A DNA stretch of 64,000 nt from Streptomyces katrae (GTDB taxonomy: Bacteria > Actinomycetota > Actinomycetes > Streptomycetales > Streptomycetaceae). The notes beneath the pieces are model-generated. The model had not been told where the DNA came from and did not search any database. It was given only the letters and a program-made list of their open reading frames with translations. Below, piece by piece: positions 1-8,055 of this stretch (its first letter is position 1; each line of letters opens with the position of its first letter). The translations under genes and the position numbers were made by a program. Location: positions 62,001 through 126,000 of the forward strand of contig NZ_JNZY01000015.1 of the NCBI RefSeq assembly GCF_000717655.1, in the 5' to 3' direction.

Positions 1-375
1 TGGGAGCCGGGGGAGACGCCGGCCGCCGAGACGACCCTCGACCTGGGCCTGGACCTGGGTCTGGGTCTGGCGCCGCCGGCACCGGTCCAGGCACCCGTCC
101 CGGCCCCGGCCCCCACCACCCCCGTGGCCCCGTCGCCCGTGCCCGTGCCCATGCCCGTGCCCGTGCCCATGACGGTGTCCGTACCGGCCGCCCGGACGGA
201 CCCGGACCGGCCGCCCCTGCCCCGCCGCCGGGCCCAGCACCACCTGGCCCCGCAGTTGCGGGACGCCCCCGCCCCGCGGCGGGCCGACGCACCCGAACAA
301 CCCGTGCACGACCCGGGTCTGATGGCCGCCTTCCAACGGGGCTTCGGCCTCGCCCAGTCGGAGAACCAGCCATGA
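1..375 (+). CDS. cvnA: Conservon sensor histidine kinase, C-terminal tail (partial)
   Basis: The reading frame is open from the first base to the TGA at 373-375, so this is the 3' end of a gene beginning upstream. The visible 124 residues are a low-complexity Pro/Val/Met/Ala linker followed by a basic patch (PLPRRRAQHHLAPQLR) and a short conserved end (GLMAAFQRGF). That tail is typical of the nitrate-sensor-like histidine kinases that open Streptomyces conservons. No kinase or ATPase domain is in view. The next four genes have the conservon order, which supports the call. The stop overlaps the next start as ATGA (372-375), implying translational coupling. Identity rests on the tail and the neighbours. 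Confidence 0.8.
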   Translation, partial: WEPGETPAAETTLDLGLDLGLGLAPPAPVQAPVPAPAPTTPVAPSPVPVPMPVPVPMTVSVPAARTDPDRPPLPRRRAQHHLAPQLRDAPAPRRADAPEQPVHDPGLMAAFQRGFGLAQSENQP

Positions 376-839
376 CCCCGACCTCCCACCTCGGCAAGGA
401 GCGCACCACCATGGGCGGCGAAGCGGCGACGAAGACCAGTCGGCTCACGGATCTCGACTGGCTGCTCAGCGGCCTGGTCCAGCGGGTCCCGTACACGCGC
501 AGCGCGGTGCTCCTCACCGCGGACGGCCTCGTCGCCTGCGTCCACGGCCTCGACAACGACAGCGCCGACCACCTGGCGGCACTGGCGTCCGGGCTGTACT
601 CGCTCGGGCGGAGCGCCGGATCCCGCTTCGGGAACGGCGCGGAGGTCCGGCAGGTCGTGGTCGAGCTCGACACCGCGCTCGTGTTCGTGTCGGCCGCCGG
701 GGCCGGCACCTGCCTGGCGGTCCTGGCCGACCGGGAGGCCGACGCGGGCGTGCTCGGCTACGAGATGGCGATGCTGGTCAAGAGCGTCCGGCCGTACCTG
801 GCGGCCCCGCCCCGGCGGCACGCCGGCGACCCGGAGTGA
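372..839 (+). CDS. cvnB: Roadblock/LC7 domain protein of a conservon
   Basis: A 155-residue protein whose core (about residues 27-140, beginning LDWLLSGLVQRVPYTRSAVL) has the roadblock/LC7 pattern: a DWLLS helix, AVLLTADGLV strand and LAALASGLYSLG helix. Conservon B proteins of this fold are thought to act as scaffolds or GTPase partners beside a membrane kinase. It overlaps the upstream gene by four bases and the next gene by four (836-839). An alternative start is the ATG at 411, which has a strong AAGGAG ten bases upstream and removes 13 non-conserved residues. I keep 372 because of the overlap, but 411 is a real competitor. Confidence 0.85.
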   Translation: MTPTSHLGKERTTMGGEAATKTSRLTDLDWLLSGLVQRVPYTRSAVLLTADGLVACVHGLDNDSADHLAALASGLYSLGRSAGSRFGNGAEVRQVVVELDTALVFVSAAGAGTCLAVLADREADAGVLGYEMAMLVKSVRPYLAAPPRRHAGDPE

Positions 840-1255
840 CGCGCGCCGCCCGCGCCGCGTACGGCATGGGGGCCCCGCGCGACACGCCCTGGCTCGACGA
901 CTCGGCGGGCCGGGTGATGCGCCCGTACACGGCCAGCGGCGGACGGACCCGCTCCGCCGTCGCACTCGACCTGCTGTCCCTGGTGACCGCGACGGGGGTG
1001 CGCCCGCGCGGCCCCCTCGGCACGGAGCACACCCTGGCGCTGCGCCTGTGCGCGGGCTCCGCGGCCGTCACCGTCGCCGAGGTGGCCGGACAGCTGCGGC
1101 TGCCGGCGGTGGTGGTGAAGGTGCTGTTGTCCGATCTGATGGAACACGGGGCCGTCACGGCGCAGGCGCCGCGGTTCCCGGGCGGCGGGTACCTCGCCGC
1201 CGACGACCAGAACCTGCTCCGGGCGGTGCTCGATGGCCTACGCCGACGACTGTGA
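836..1255 (+). CDS. cvnC: DUF742 conservon protein
   Basis: A 139-residue DUF742 protein starting at a GTG that overlaps the cvnB stop. The pattern fits the family: an N-terminal RPYTASGGRTR-type stretch (about residues 30-40), then a helical winged-helix-like half (VTVAEVAGQLRLPAVVVKVLLSDL) and an end near LLRAVLDGLRRRL. DUF742 proteins are the invariant third gene of conservons and are thought to contact the GTPase or the kinase. The last 23 bases overlap the next gene, whose ATG is at 1233, so the unit is tightly coupled. No catalytic residues are expected. Confidence 0.85.
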   Translation: MTRAARAAYGMGAPRDTPWLDDSAGRVMRPYTASGGRTRSAVALDLLSLVTATGVRPRGPLGTEHTLALRLCAGSAAVTVAEVAGQLRLPAVVVKVLLSDLMEHGAVTAQAPRFPGGGYLAADDQNLLRAVLDGLRRRL

Positions 1256-1877
1256 CACCCGTCCCGCGCCCGTCCTGCCCGCGACGCTGAAGATCCTGGT
1301 CGCGGGCGGGTTCGGGGCGGGCAAGACGACCTTCGTGGGCGCGGTGAGCGAGATCGAACCGCTGTCCACGGAGGAACTGCTCAGCGGGCTGAGCGAGGGT
1401 CCCGACCCGCTCGACGGGATCGAGGCGAAGACGACGACGACCGTCGCGCTCGACTTCGGCCGGATCACCCTGGACGAGCGGCACGTGCTGTACCTCTTCG
1501 GTACGCCGGGGCAGCAGCGCTTCTGGTTCCTGTGGGAGGAGCTGTGCGCGGGCGCGCTCGGGGCGGTGGTGCTCGCGGACACCCGCCGGCTCGCCGACTG
1601 TTTCGCGGCCGTGGACTTCTTCGAGCGGCGCGGCATCGGGTTCATCGTCGCCGTCAACGAGTTCGACGAGGGCCACCGCTACACCGCCGACGAGGTTCGC
1701 GAGGCGGTGGGGCTCGGGTCCGAGGTGCCCGTCGTACGGTGCGACGCGCGGCTGCCGAGCTCCGGGACGGGGACCCTGGCCGCGCTGGTCCACCACCTGC
1801 TCTTCACGGCGGCGACCGACAGGCCGGCCAAGTCAGCGATTTCAGCGAATTCTTGGGATGGGGGGAACCCGCGATGA
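1233..1877 (+). CDS. cvnD: Conservon Ras-like GTP-binding protein
   Basis: A 214-residue small GTPase. The P-loop GGFGAGKTT is at residues 25-33, the switch-II-like LFGTPGQQRF at about 89-97 and the base-recognition motif VNEFDE at about 141-146. This is the standard conservon D protein, proposed to act with the roadblock and DUF742 partners in a membrane-associated, G-protein-like complex. Size and motif spacing match the family. The ATG lies inside cvnC, and the TGA overlaps the next ATG as ATGA (1874-1877), so the GAF gene is probably part of the same transcript. Confidence 0.88.
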   Translation: MAYADDCDTRPAPVLPATLKILVAGGFGAGKTTFVGAVSEIEPLSTEELLSGLSEGPDPLDGIEAKTTTTVALDFGRITLDERHVLYLFGTPGQQRFWFLWEELCAGALGAVVLADTRRLADCFAAVDFFERRGIGFIVAVNEFDEGHRYTADEVREAVGLGSEVPVVRCDARLPSSGTGTLAALVHHLLFTAATDRPAKSAISANSWDGGNPR

Positions 1878-2425
1878 CGTACTACGAGTCGACCGGACAC
1901 CTGCTGCTCACGCCGGTGGACCGGGAGGCGCCCGCACGCACCGTCCGGCTGCGCGAACTGGGCCTGGGGGAACGGTCGGACACGGAGCTCGACGCCTTCG
2001 CCCGGCAGATCGCCGATGTACTGGAGGCCCCGTACGCGGGGGTCAACTTCATCGGGGAGGAACGGCAGTTCTTCGCCGGTCTGCACCACGCTCCGGACGC
2101 CCCGGCGAGCGGGTACCCGGCGCGGGTGCTGCCCCGGGACCACGGGTACTGCCCGCACGTGGTGGTGCGGCGCCGGGCGCTGGCCCTGGAGGACGTACGG
2201 GACTTCGCGCGCTTCGCGGGCAACGCGGTCGTGGACGAGAGCGGGGTGCGCTCCTACCTGGGGGCGCCGCTGACGGACCGGCAGGGGATCGTCCTGGGCA
2301 CGGTGTGCGCCGTGGACCTGGAGCCGCGCAGGTGGGGGACGGCGGGTCTGGCGACCGCCAAGTCGCTGGCGGCCGAGCTGCTGGAGACCATCCACGCACG
2401 CGAGGACGGCCTGCGGGCGGGTTAG
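1874..2425 (+). CDS. GAF domain protein, fifth gene of the conservon
   Basis: A 183-residue protein starting at the ATG of an ATGA overlap with cvnD. After a short N-terminal extension it has one GAF-like sensor fold (about residues 35-180): a DAFARQIADVLEAPYAGVNF helix-strand unit, then DHGYCPHVVV and a terminal GTVCAVDLEPR strand. The single Cys-Pro-His stretch around residue 95 is typical of GAF proteins that follow conservon operons and might bind a ligand or metal; that is inference. No kinase or phosphatase domain is attached. Many conservons carry a fifth gene (a P450 or a sensor protein), and this one takes that place. Confidence 0.75.
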   Translation: MTYYESTGHLLLTPVDREAPARTVRLRELGLGERSDTELDAFARQIADVLEAPYAGVNFIGEERQFFAGLHHAPDAPASGYPARVLPRDHGYCPHVVVRRRALALEDVRDFARFAGNAVVDESGVRSYLGAPLTDRQGIVLGTVCAVDLEPRRWGTAGLATAKSLAAELLETIHAREDGLRAG

Positions 2426-2474
2426 GGATCCTGCGGCCCGGGGGCGGCCGTCAGTGGCGGGCGCTACGGTCGAC

Positions 2475-2522
2475 GGCATCGGCATCGGCATCGGCATCGG
2501 CATCGGCATCGGCATCGGCATG
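2475..2522. repeat. GGCATC hexanucleotide tandem repeat
   Basis: Seven perfect copies of GGCATC run from 2475 to 2516, followed by a GGCATG variant. The array lies 33 bases before the start of the YjbR gene and just upstream of its GGAGAGGAG ribosome-binding region. Such arrays are prone to slippage, so copy number may vary among strains. No function is evident. Confidence 0.95.
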
Positions 2523-2555
2523 AGGCCGGACCGGTGGCCGGAGAGGAGTCCAGGG

Positions 2556-2951
2556 ATGGCCGTGACCGCCGAGGACGTCCGTACGACCGCGCTGTCGCTC
2601 CCCGACAGCAGCGAGAAGCTCGCCTGGGGCATGCCCACCTTCCGGGTGGGCGGCAAGATGTTCGCCGCCCTCGGCGAGGACGACACCTCGATCGGGGTGA
2701 AGTGCCCGAAGGAGGACCGCGCGGAGCTGATCGCCGCCGAGCCGGAGAAGTTCTTCCTCCGGGAGGGCCACGACGACGACTACGCCTGGCTCCGCGTCCG
2801 TCTGGCGGCGGTGGAGGGCGCCGCCGAGCTGCGCGCGATCCTGGTCGACTCCTGGCTCCAGGCGGCCCCCCGACGCCTGGCCGCGGCCCACCCGGAACTG
2901 GCGGGGGACTGGCGCGGGACTGCCGGGGGCCTCACCGGAGGAAGGCGCTGA
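2556..2951 (+). CDS. MmcQ/YjbR family protein
   Basis: A 131-residue protein with the YjbR-like pattern: EDVRTTALSLPDSSEKLAWG, then TFRVGGKMFAAL, IGVKCPKEDRAEL and a DDDYAWLRVRL segment. Structures of this family resemble DNA-binding or nucleotide-binding folds, but the cellular role is unknown. The ATG at 2556 is chosen because GGAGAGGAG lies about ten bases upstream; a longer frame from 2454 would translate the GGCATC repeat as Gly-Ile repeats and is unlikely. The last 20 bases overlap, tail to tail, the transketolase gene on the other strand. Confidence 0.82.
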   Translation: MAVTAEDVRTTALSLPDSSEKLAWGMPTFRVGGKMFAALGEDDTSIGVKCPKEDRAELIAAEPEKFFLREGHDDDYAWLRVRLAAVEGAAELRAILVDSWLQAAPRRLAAAHPELAGDWRGTAGGLTGGRR

Positions 2952-3834
2952 TCCGCTCGCGGAGGGAGTGCGGATCCAGGCCGTGCGCGGCGGTGTGCTC
3001 CTCGAGCGTGCCGTAGCGGCGGAGCTCGGCACGGCCGACGCCGAGGCCGAGGACCCGGTGCGGGACGTCCGAGAGGGCCTGGGCCGCAGCTGCGGTGGAG
3101 GTGCCCGCCAGGTACGGCTCGACGAGGACGACGTCGGTCGTGGCGCGGCCGACGGCCTCGCGCAGGGCCGCGTCGTCGAAGGGCCGCACGGTGGTGGCGT
3201 ACAGCACGGTCACGTCCAGGCCCGCCGTCGCGGCGAGGACGTTGTCCAGCAGCGGGCCGACCGCGACGACGACACCGGCCTCGGCACTGCCCTCCCGTAC
3301 GGTCCGCAGCCGCAGGCCGTCCACCGGGCGCGGGGCGGCGTTCGACTGCTGGGAGAGCCGGACGTACACCTTGTCGTCCCCGGCGGCGTACGCGTGGCGC
3401 AGCAACGCCTCGGTCTCGTCCGGGTGCCCCGGCACGTGGACGGTCCAGCCGTCGAGGGTGTCCATCAGGGCCACGTCACCCGGCGCCATGTGGGTGAACC
3501 CGCCGGCCGGCCAGTCGTAGCTTGCGCTCGCGCTGACCAGGACCCCACCGGTGCCCTGGTGCCCGAAGTCCAGCTTGATCTGCTCGAACGGCCGCTCCAC
3601 CAGGAAGCTGGCGAAGGTGTGCATGATCGGCCGCAGCCCGGTGAGGGCAAGCCCGCCGCCCACTCCGACGAGCAGCTGCTCCCTGATCCCGACGTTGATC
3701 ACCCGCTCCGGGTGGCGATGCCGGTCGGGCCGGAACCCGTCCATGGTGATCTCGGCGAGCACGAGCGCCAGCCGAGGATCCTCGTCGAGCGCGCGCGAAG
3801 TGACGGAGACGAACCGCTCCCGCATGGTGTCCAC
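2932..3834 (-). CDS. Transketolase-like protein, C-terminal subunit (PYR and C domains)
   Basis: A 300-residue protein starting at GTG 3834 (a second in-frame ATG is at 3825). It covers the pyrimidine-binding and C-terminal halves of transketolase: the AEITMDGF and GIREQLLVGVGGGLAL segments hold the conserved Glu that activates thiamine diphosphate, and GGFTHMAPGDVALM follows. With the gene just upstream it makes a split transketolase, as in many actinobacteria. The two genes are 12 bases apart and must form one operon. Substrate preference (pentose phosphate or a specialised sugar) cannot be read from sequence. Confidence 0.85.
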   Translation of the reverse strand: MDTMRERFVSVTSRALDEDPRLALVLAEITMDGFRPDRHRHPERVINVGIREQLLVGVGGGLALTGLRPIMHTFASFLVERPFEQIKLDFGHQGTGGVLVSASASYDWPAGGFTHMAPGDVALMDTLDGWTVHVPGHPDETEALLRHAYAAGDDKVYVRLSQQSNAAPRPVDGLRLRTVREGSAEAGVVVAVGPLLDNVLAATAGLDVTVLYATTVRPFDDAALREAVGRATTDVVLVEPYLAGTSTAAAAQALSDVPHRVLGLGVGRAELRRYGTLEEHTAAHGLDPHSLRERISAFLR

Positions 3835-3846
3835 GAATGGCCCCTT

Positions 3847-4548
3847 CTACTGCTTCTTCTCGACCCGGGCGATGACGGCGTGCGGCCGGCCCGGATGCGG
3901 TGTGGTGAAGGCGGCGTGCAGCGCCGCGTGGTCCCGGCCGTCGACGGTCACCGCGGACCAGCCGGCGGCCTCGAAGCGGGAGGCGATCCCGCCGTGCCAG
4001 CCGTGGGTCGCGGAGTCGTTGTCGATCACCACGGTGTGCAGCCGCTCCAGCCCGGCCGCGCCGGCGTACGCGAGGGCCTCGTGGTTGCTGCCCTTGTCGA
4101 GCTCGGCGTCCCCGATCAGCACCCACACCGCCGGCTCGTCCAGCCCCTGCGCCTGCAGCCCGAGCGTGCTGCCGACGGCGAGCGGCAGCCCGTGCCCGAG
4201 CGAGCCGCTGCCGATCTCCACTCCGGGGATCAGGGTGCGGTCCGGGTGGTGCCCGAGGGGGGACTCGTACGAACCGAAGCCGCTCAGCCAGTCCACCGGG
4301 AAGAACCCCTTGGCGGCGAGTACGGCGTAGTACGCCATCGGCCCGTGGCCCTTGGAGAGCAGGAACCGGTCCCGCCAGGGCTTCTCGGCGCTCGCCGGCC
4401 CCACGCGGAGCACCCGGTCGTAGAGCACCCAGAGCACGTCGAGGGTGGAGGTGGCGGCGGGCCCGTGCTTCTCGGCCCCGGTCATGAGCGCCATGAGCCG
4501 GCTCAGATCCTCGTAGCGGAACCCCGTGTCCGCGGTTGCCTGTGTCAT
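3847..4548 (-). CDS. Transketolase-like protein, N-terminal subunit (thiamine diphosphate domain)
   Basis: A 233-residue protein carrying the PP domain of transketolase: FLLSKGHGPMAYYA, GSGSLGHGLPLAVG, and the thiamine-diphosphate/metal motif starting GDAELDKGSNHEA. It pairs with the downstream C-terminal subunit to form one catalytic unit. I place the start at ATG 4548 rather than the in-frame ATG at 4569, because the promoter-like sequence just upstream puts the predicted transcription start almost on this ATG, suggesting a leaderless message. An N-terminal Cys-His-rich extension is absent. Confidence 0.85.
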   Translation of the reverse strand: MTQATADTGFRYEDLSRLMALMTGAEKHGPAATSTLDVLWVLYDRVLRVGPASAEKPWRDRFLLSKGHGPMAYYAVLAAKGFFPVDWLSGFGSYESPLGHHPDRTLIPGVEIGSGSLGHGLPLAVGSTLGLQAQGLDEPAVWVLIGDAELDKGSNHEALAYAGAAGLERLHTVVIDNDSATHGWHGGIASRFEAAGWSAVTVDGRDHAALHAAFTTPHPGRPHAVIARVEKKQ

Positions 4549-4554
4549 GCATCG

Positions 4555-4585
4555 ATCGTGCAACCTCAAGTCAGGTTGAGGTCAA
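4555..4585 (-). promoter_or_regulatory. MerR/SoxR-type promoter of the split transketolase
   Basis: Read on the minus strand, TTGACC (4585-4580) and CACGAT (4560-4555) are separated by 19 bases, and the long spacer carries a palindrome, ACCTCAA-6-TTGAGGT (4563-4582). A 19-20 base spacer with a central palindrome is the hallmark of MerR-family activators such as SoxR. The first transcribed base would fall at or near the ATG at 4548. No merR gene is adjacent in the window, so the regulator is unknown. Confidence 0.6.
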
Positions 4586-4694
4586 GCGCCCCCTCGGCAC
4601 GACCGGGCCCCGGTAAACCTGCGCGACCACCCCGCGAAGTGCGGTATTGTTCTCCTGCGCGTTCAACCCGGGGAAACCCCAGGTCAGCGGGCAT

Positions 4695-4825
<131 letters not shown>

Positions 4826-5442
4826 GCGGGCGGGGCGGGGGAGCGGAGCCGGTGGAGGGCTTCGTGGAGGCGCTGGATGTGGTCGCGTGGTGGTCGCAGC
4901 CACGCCGGCCGGTCTGCACGCGTGCTGCTCTTCTCGGCTCCGGTGAGCGTGTGGTCGATGGTGTCGACGGCTTCGCGGGCGGCTTGTTGGGTGAGGTGGC
5001 TGTAGATGTTCGCGGTGGTCGACAGGGTGGAGTGCCGCAGCGTCTTGGAGACCACGGTGAGCGGGACGCCTGCGGTGATGGTGATGGTGGCGGCCAGGTG
5101 CCGCAGGTCGTGAACGGTCACCCGCGGTACACCAGCCTCTTTGGAGAGTTGCCGGAGCCGGTCGAGGACGGTGTGGGGTCGCAGGGGTCGGCCGTCGGGT
5201 CTGCAGAAGACGAGTCCGGTGAACGGATCGCCTGGATCGCTGCGGGAGTGGGTTGTTGACTGGGCCCGGTGTTGGAGGGCGGTGGCGACGCGGGGTGAGA
5301 CGGCGACCCAGCCGAGGCTCGAGCGGGTCTTGGGCGTGGTGATGACGAGGTGGTCCGACACCTCCAGTCTCGTGCGACCGCATGCGACCACCACGATCCA
5401 TGCGCCCCCTGTGACCTGTGCTTTCCCCCTGTTTTGCGCCAA

Positions 5443-5753
5443 GGGCAGCGCCTTGACTTACCTCCGCAGACGCCCAGGAGATTCTTCGTCTGCTGGCGGT
5501 ACAGACGCCGCACCAGGCTGACCAGCCATAATGGCGGACGCTGGGCCAAGTTCCCGCCTCCTGGCCCGCGAATGGTCCGGATCTTGGGGGCGATACGAGC
5601 AGCGCCAGCGTGGTCAGCAGCACGCCGTACGGGCACGTGCCGCGCATGGGTGACGACGTACTCGGGCGGCCCCACAGGAGAAGTGGCTGGCTGCCGAATC
5701 GGCCGGCGGCGGGCACGACGGGAATCGGGATCTCGAAGCGGACCGTCCCGTAG
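5443..5753. other. Gap between integrase remnant and regulator
   Basis: No convincing gene. The segment around 5516-5538 (GGCTGACCAGCCATAATGGCG) has a near-identical partner beside the second integrase remnant at 24982-25003, so it marks a shared break point of two related elements. The missing 5' part of the integrase is not recognisable here in any frame. Confidence 0.6.
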
Positions 5754-6059
5754 GTGCTGACAATCGCCTCCGACATCGAGGTGCTGGCGCGGTTCGGCCG
5801 CGCCCTCGCCGACCCGATCCGCTGCCGCATCCTGCTCGCCCTGTGCCAGGCTCCGGCCCATTCCGTCGAGCTGGCCGACGCGCTGGGCATCTCCCGGACC
5901 CGGCTGTCGAACCACCTGGCCTGCCTGCGCGACTGCGGTCTTGTCGTCACGGTCCCGGTCGGCCGCCGCACCCGCTACGAACTCGCCGACGAGCGCCTCG
6001 GCCACGCCCTGGACGACTTGCGCACTGCCGTGGTCGCCGTCGAGGCCGACCGTGCGTGA
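5754..6059 (+). CDS. ArsR/SmtB-family metal sensor, CmtR-like, C-terminally shortened
   Basis: A 101-residue winged-helix repressor very like mycobacterial CmtR: ARFGRALADPIRCRILLAL, then the recognition region and NHLACLRDCGLVV, whose two Cys (spaced by three residues) match the CmtR Cd/Pb ligands in helix alpha-4. CmtR has a third ligand Cys near its C-terminus; here the protein stops at EADRA, before it. In the next frame the bases just after read Cys-Val, suggesting a small indel removed the tail. The next open frame is a truncated cation-efflux gene, so this was a metal-resistance pair. It may still bind DNA but probably senses poorly. Confidence 0.78.
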   Translation: MLTIASDIEVLARFGRALADPIRCRILLALCQAPAHSVELADALGISRTRLSNHLACLRDCGLVVTVPVGRRTRYELADERLGHALDDLRTAVVAVEADRA

Positions 6060-6090
6060 GTGGACGCCGAGGAGAAGGGTTGCTGTTGAG

Positions 6091-6180
6091 ATGGCTGCGG
6101 AGATATCCATCGGCCCGGCCCCGGCCCGCCGTGACGCCCTCGCGAAGCGGATACGGCTGCTGGTCGCTTTCCCTTGTTAG
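6091..6180 (+). pseudogene. N-terminal stub of a cation diffusion facilitator
   Basis: The ATG at 6091, preceded by GGAGAAGGG, opens 29 codons (MAAEISIGPAPARR, then a KRIRLLVAF end) that look like the cytoplasmic N-terminus of actinobacterial CDF cation-efflux proteins, where RIRLLVA leads into the first membrane helix. The frame is cut by TAG at 6178-6180 and no transmembrane segment follows. It directly follows the CmtR-like gene, as intact versions do. Family assignment rests on a short match. Confidence 0.55.
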
Positions 6181-6579
6181 CGCTCGATGAGCGGCTTGGA
6201 ACCGCCGGGCTGGGTGCCGGGGAGCGTGCGCCCACTGCACCCGCGTCGCTGCCCTGCACAAGGGTTCACGATGTCCGGTCGTAGGCACCGGCTGAGGATG
6301 GCGGCTTCGGATCGCAGCGGCCGGAGTCCGGAGCTCGGGGCGCGGCAGGCCAGGTGCGTTTGGTCCCGAGGCCGTCGACGAGCACCGTCTCCGGTCGTCT
6401 CGCCGGTACAGCGGCCAGGTCCGGCTCCACCTACCCCGCGCAGCGGTACTCGCAGCGGGCCGGCGGCACCGGCTCAAGGCCTCGGGCCGTCGCCTCGGTC
6501 TACGGACGGCCGTGGCGTTCGACGGGCTGCCCGGGCGGTGAGGCTGCGGAGCGGGTGCCCTGTCTTCGCCGCACATGCT
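6181..6579. other. Non-coding stretch after the CDF stub
   Basis: I see no credible gene on either strand. Open frames here are GC-driven, lack ribosome-binding sites and show no family pattern. It is probably a deletion junction where the rest of the efflux gene was lost. Confidence 0.5.
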
Positions 6580-7845
6580 TCAGGTTGCGGGTGTGGCCGT
6601 CGTCTGTTCGTCGGTCAGGCGGGCGCGCCAGTCGCTGACGTAGTCGTCGGGCATGGACGCCAGGCGGGCGATTTCCCCGTCGCTGCGGCCATCGGACCAG
6701 GCCAGGATCCGTGTCACGGTGCGGTTCCGTGCCGCGCGGAAGTCCTTGAGCATGTTCTCGAGGCGTTCGACTTCCTCGGCTTCGCGGACGAGCTGCTGGT
6801 CGACGGCGGAGCGTTCCTCGGCGCGCAACCGGCGCAGATGGGCGTCCAGGCCCGTCAGGACCAGACCCTCCTCGTGCGCGGAGTTCTGGAACCCTTCGGC
6901 CAAGGCCGCCAGCACGCAGTCGGGGACGTCGGCGAGGGTGGCCCCGGGGGGCTTGGCCGCCTCCCAGGTGCCCCGACCCGCCTCTGTCGTCTCCAGCCAG
7001 ACGCGGGCGTCTGTCGGAACACGGTCGCCGCACGCCTGCGCGCGGTAGGCGTACAGGGCGGCACGGTGGCCGTAGAAGGTGAAACCGTCCTCGATCTGCC
7101 GGTCGGCGGCGCGGCACATCCGCCCCGGTACACCGCCGTAGCCGCTCTCGGGACTGTAGTCGGCGTAGGCATCGAGTTCCGCGTCCGTGGCCAGGCCCCA
7201 GGAGGGATCGCACAGACCGGGGTTCATGGCGAGGAACGCGCCGACCTCGACACGCCAGGCAGGGATCGGTGTCGTGCGCAGCCTGGGCCAGCGGAGATCG
7301 CCGGAGGGATCGAAGGTGTGGGTCGCGGCCTGCTCGATGTCGTCCCAGGCGGTGGCGGCCTCGGCCGACCACTCCAGTTCGTCGCCCGGTCCGATGCGGT
7401 GGATGGAGTCCACGAGCCGCTGCACGGCGGGGAGTATGCGCAGGGCGAGCGCGTGCAGTTCTTCAGCGGTGAAGAAGCGCCAGGAGCAGCCGCGCTGTTC
7501 GTCATGGGTCAGGTGGCCGAGCAGCTGCACCATGGTTCCGGAGGCCGGGACGGCCCCGTCGCCGAGTGCCCTGCGGGGGAGGCCGGGGAGCTGGCTGCCG
7601 AGGTCTTCGGACGGGGCCCGCCAGTCGATGTCGCCGAACCATACGGCGCCATCGCGTGCGTCCACTGCCAGCCACTGGTGGTAGCCCGCACCCGGGCCGT
7701 AGCGCTGCTCCTGCTGCTCGGCGTGCTCGTCGTGCCATACGTACTCGCCCGGAGGCGGGTCCAGCTCCACGGCCATGAAGCCGTCCTCGGGGCGGTAGCC
7801 GGTGAGGACGCGGGCCGTTCGCGGCGCACTGTCGGCGGCGGTCAT
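6580..7845 (-). CDS. Protein of unknown function, 421 residues
   Basis: I do not recognise the family. The N-terminal half is aromatic and acidic (GYRPEDGFMAVELDPPPGEY, WFGDIDWRAPSEDLG), without signal peptide or membrane segment, so it should be cytoplasmic. The C-terminal third (about residues 325-415) is helical and charged (EERSAVDQQLVREAEEVERL), predicting a coiled coil, and ends with a short helix-turn-helix-like segment (WSDGRSDGEIARLASMPDD). Start ATG 7845 is preceded by GAGAGGAAA on the minus strand. It stands alone, 210 bases from the LysR gene on the same strand. A DNA-associated or regulatory role is only a guess. Confidence 0.6.
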   Translation of the reverse strand: MTAADSAPRTARVLTGYRPEDGFMAVELDPPPGEYVWHDEHAEQQEQRYGPGAGYHQWLAVDARDGAVWFGDIDWRAPSEDLGSQLPGLPRRALGDGAVPASGTMVQLLGHLTHDEQRGCSWRFFTAEELHALALRILPAVQRLVDSIHRIGPGDELEWSAEAATAWDDIEQAATHTFDPSGDLRWPRLRTTPIPAWRVEVGAFLAMNPGLCDPSWGLATDAELDAYADYSPESGYGGVPGRMCRAADRQIEDGFTFYGHRAALYAYRAQACGDRVPTDARVWLETTEAGRGTWEAAKPPGATLADVPDCVLAALAEGFQNSAHEEGLVLTGLDAHLRRLRAEERSAVDQQLVREAEEVERLENMLKDFRAARNRTVTRILAWSDGRSDGEIARLASMPDDYVSDWRARLTDEQTTATPAT

Positions 7846-8055
7846 GAGGGGTTTCCTCTCGCTGGAACGTCAACCGCCGCAAACGTAGGGCGCCCGTCAC
7901 GCAATAGTTTAACTTTCAGCCACCGCGTCCGGTAGTCGGACAAGCCGGGAGACCTGGCGTCATCACCCGGTCTACGCGCGTGCGGCCGCCGTCAACTTGG
8001 CGCATTTCACGGGGGTTCACGCTCCGTTCACCTCCGGTGGCCGCCCGCCGCAGCC

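Noticed and set aside
124..190. GCCCGTGCCCATG-like repeats as a CRISPR or regulatory array
   Set aside because: They are codon-level Pro-Val/Pro-Met repeats in the linker of the histidine kinase tail. No CRISPR array with spacers is present in the window.
2454..2555. N-terminal extension of the YjbR protein through the GGCATC repeat
   Set aside because: It would add a Gly-Ile repeat not found in the family, and the ATG at 2556 has the better ribosome-binding site.
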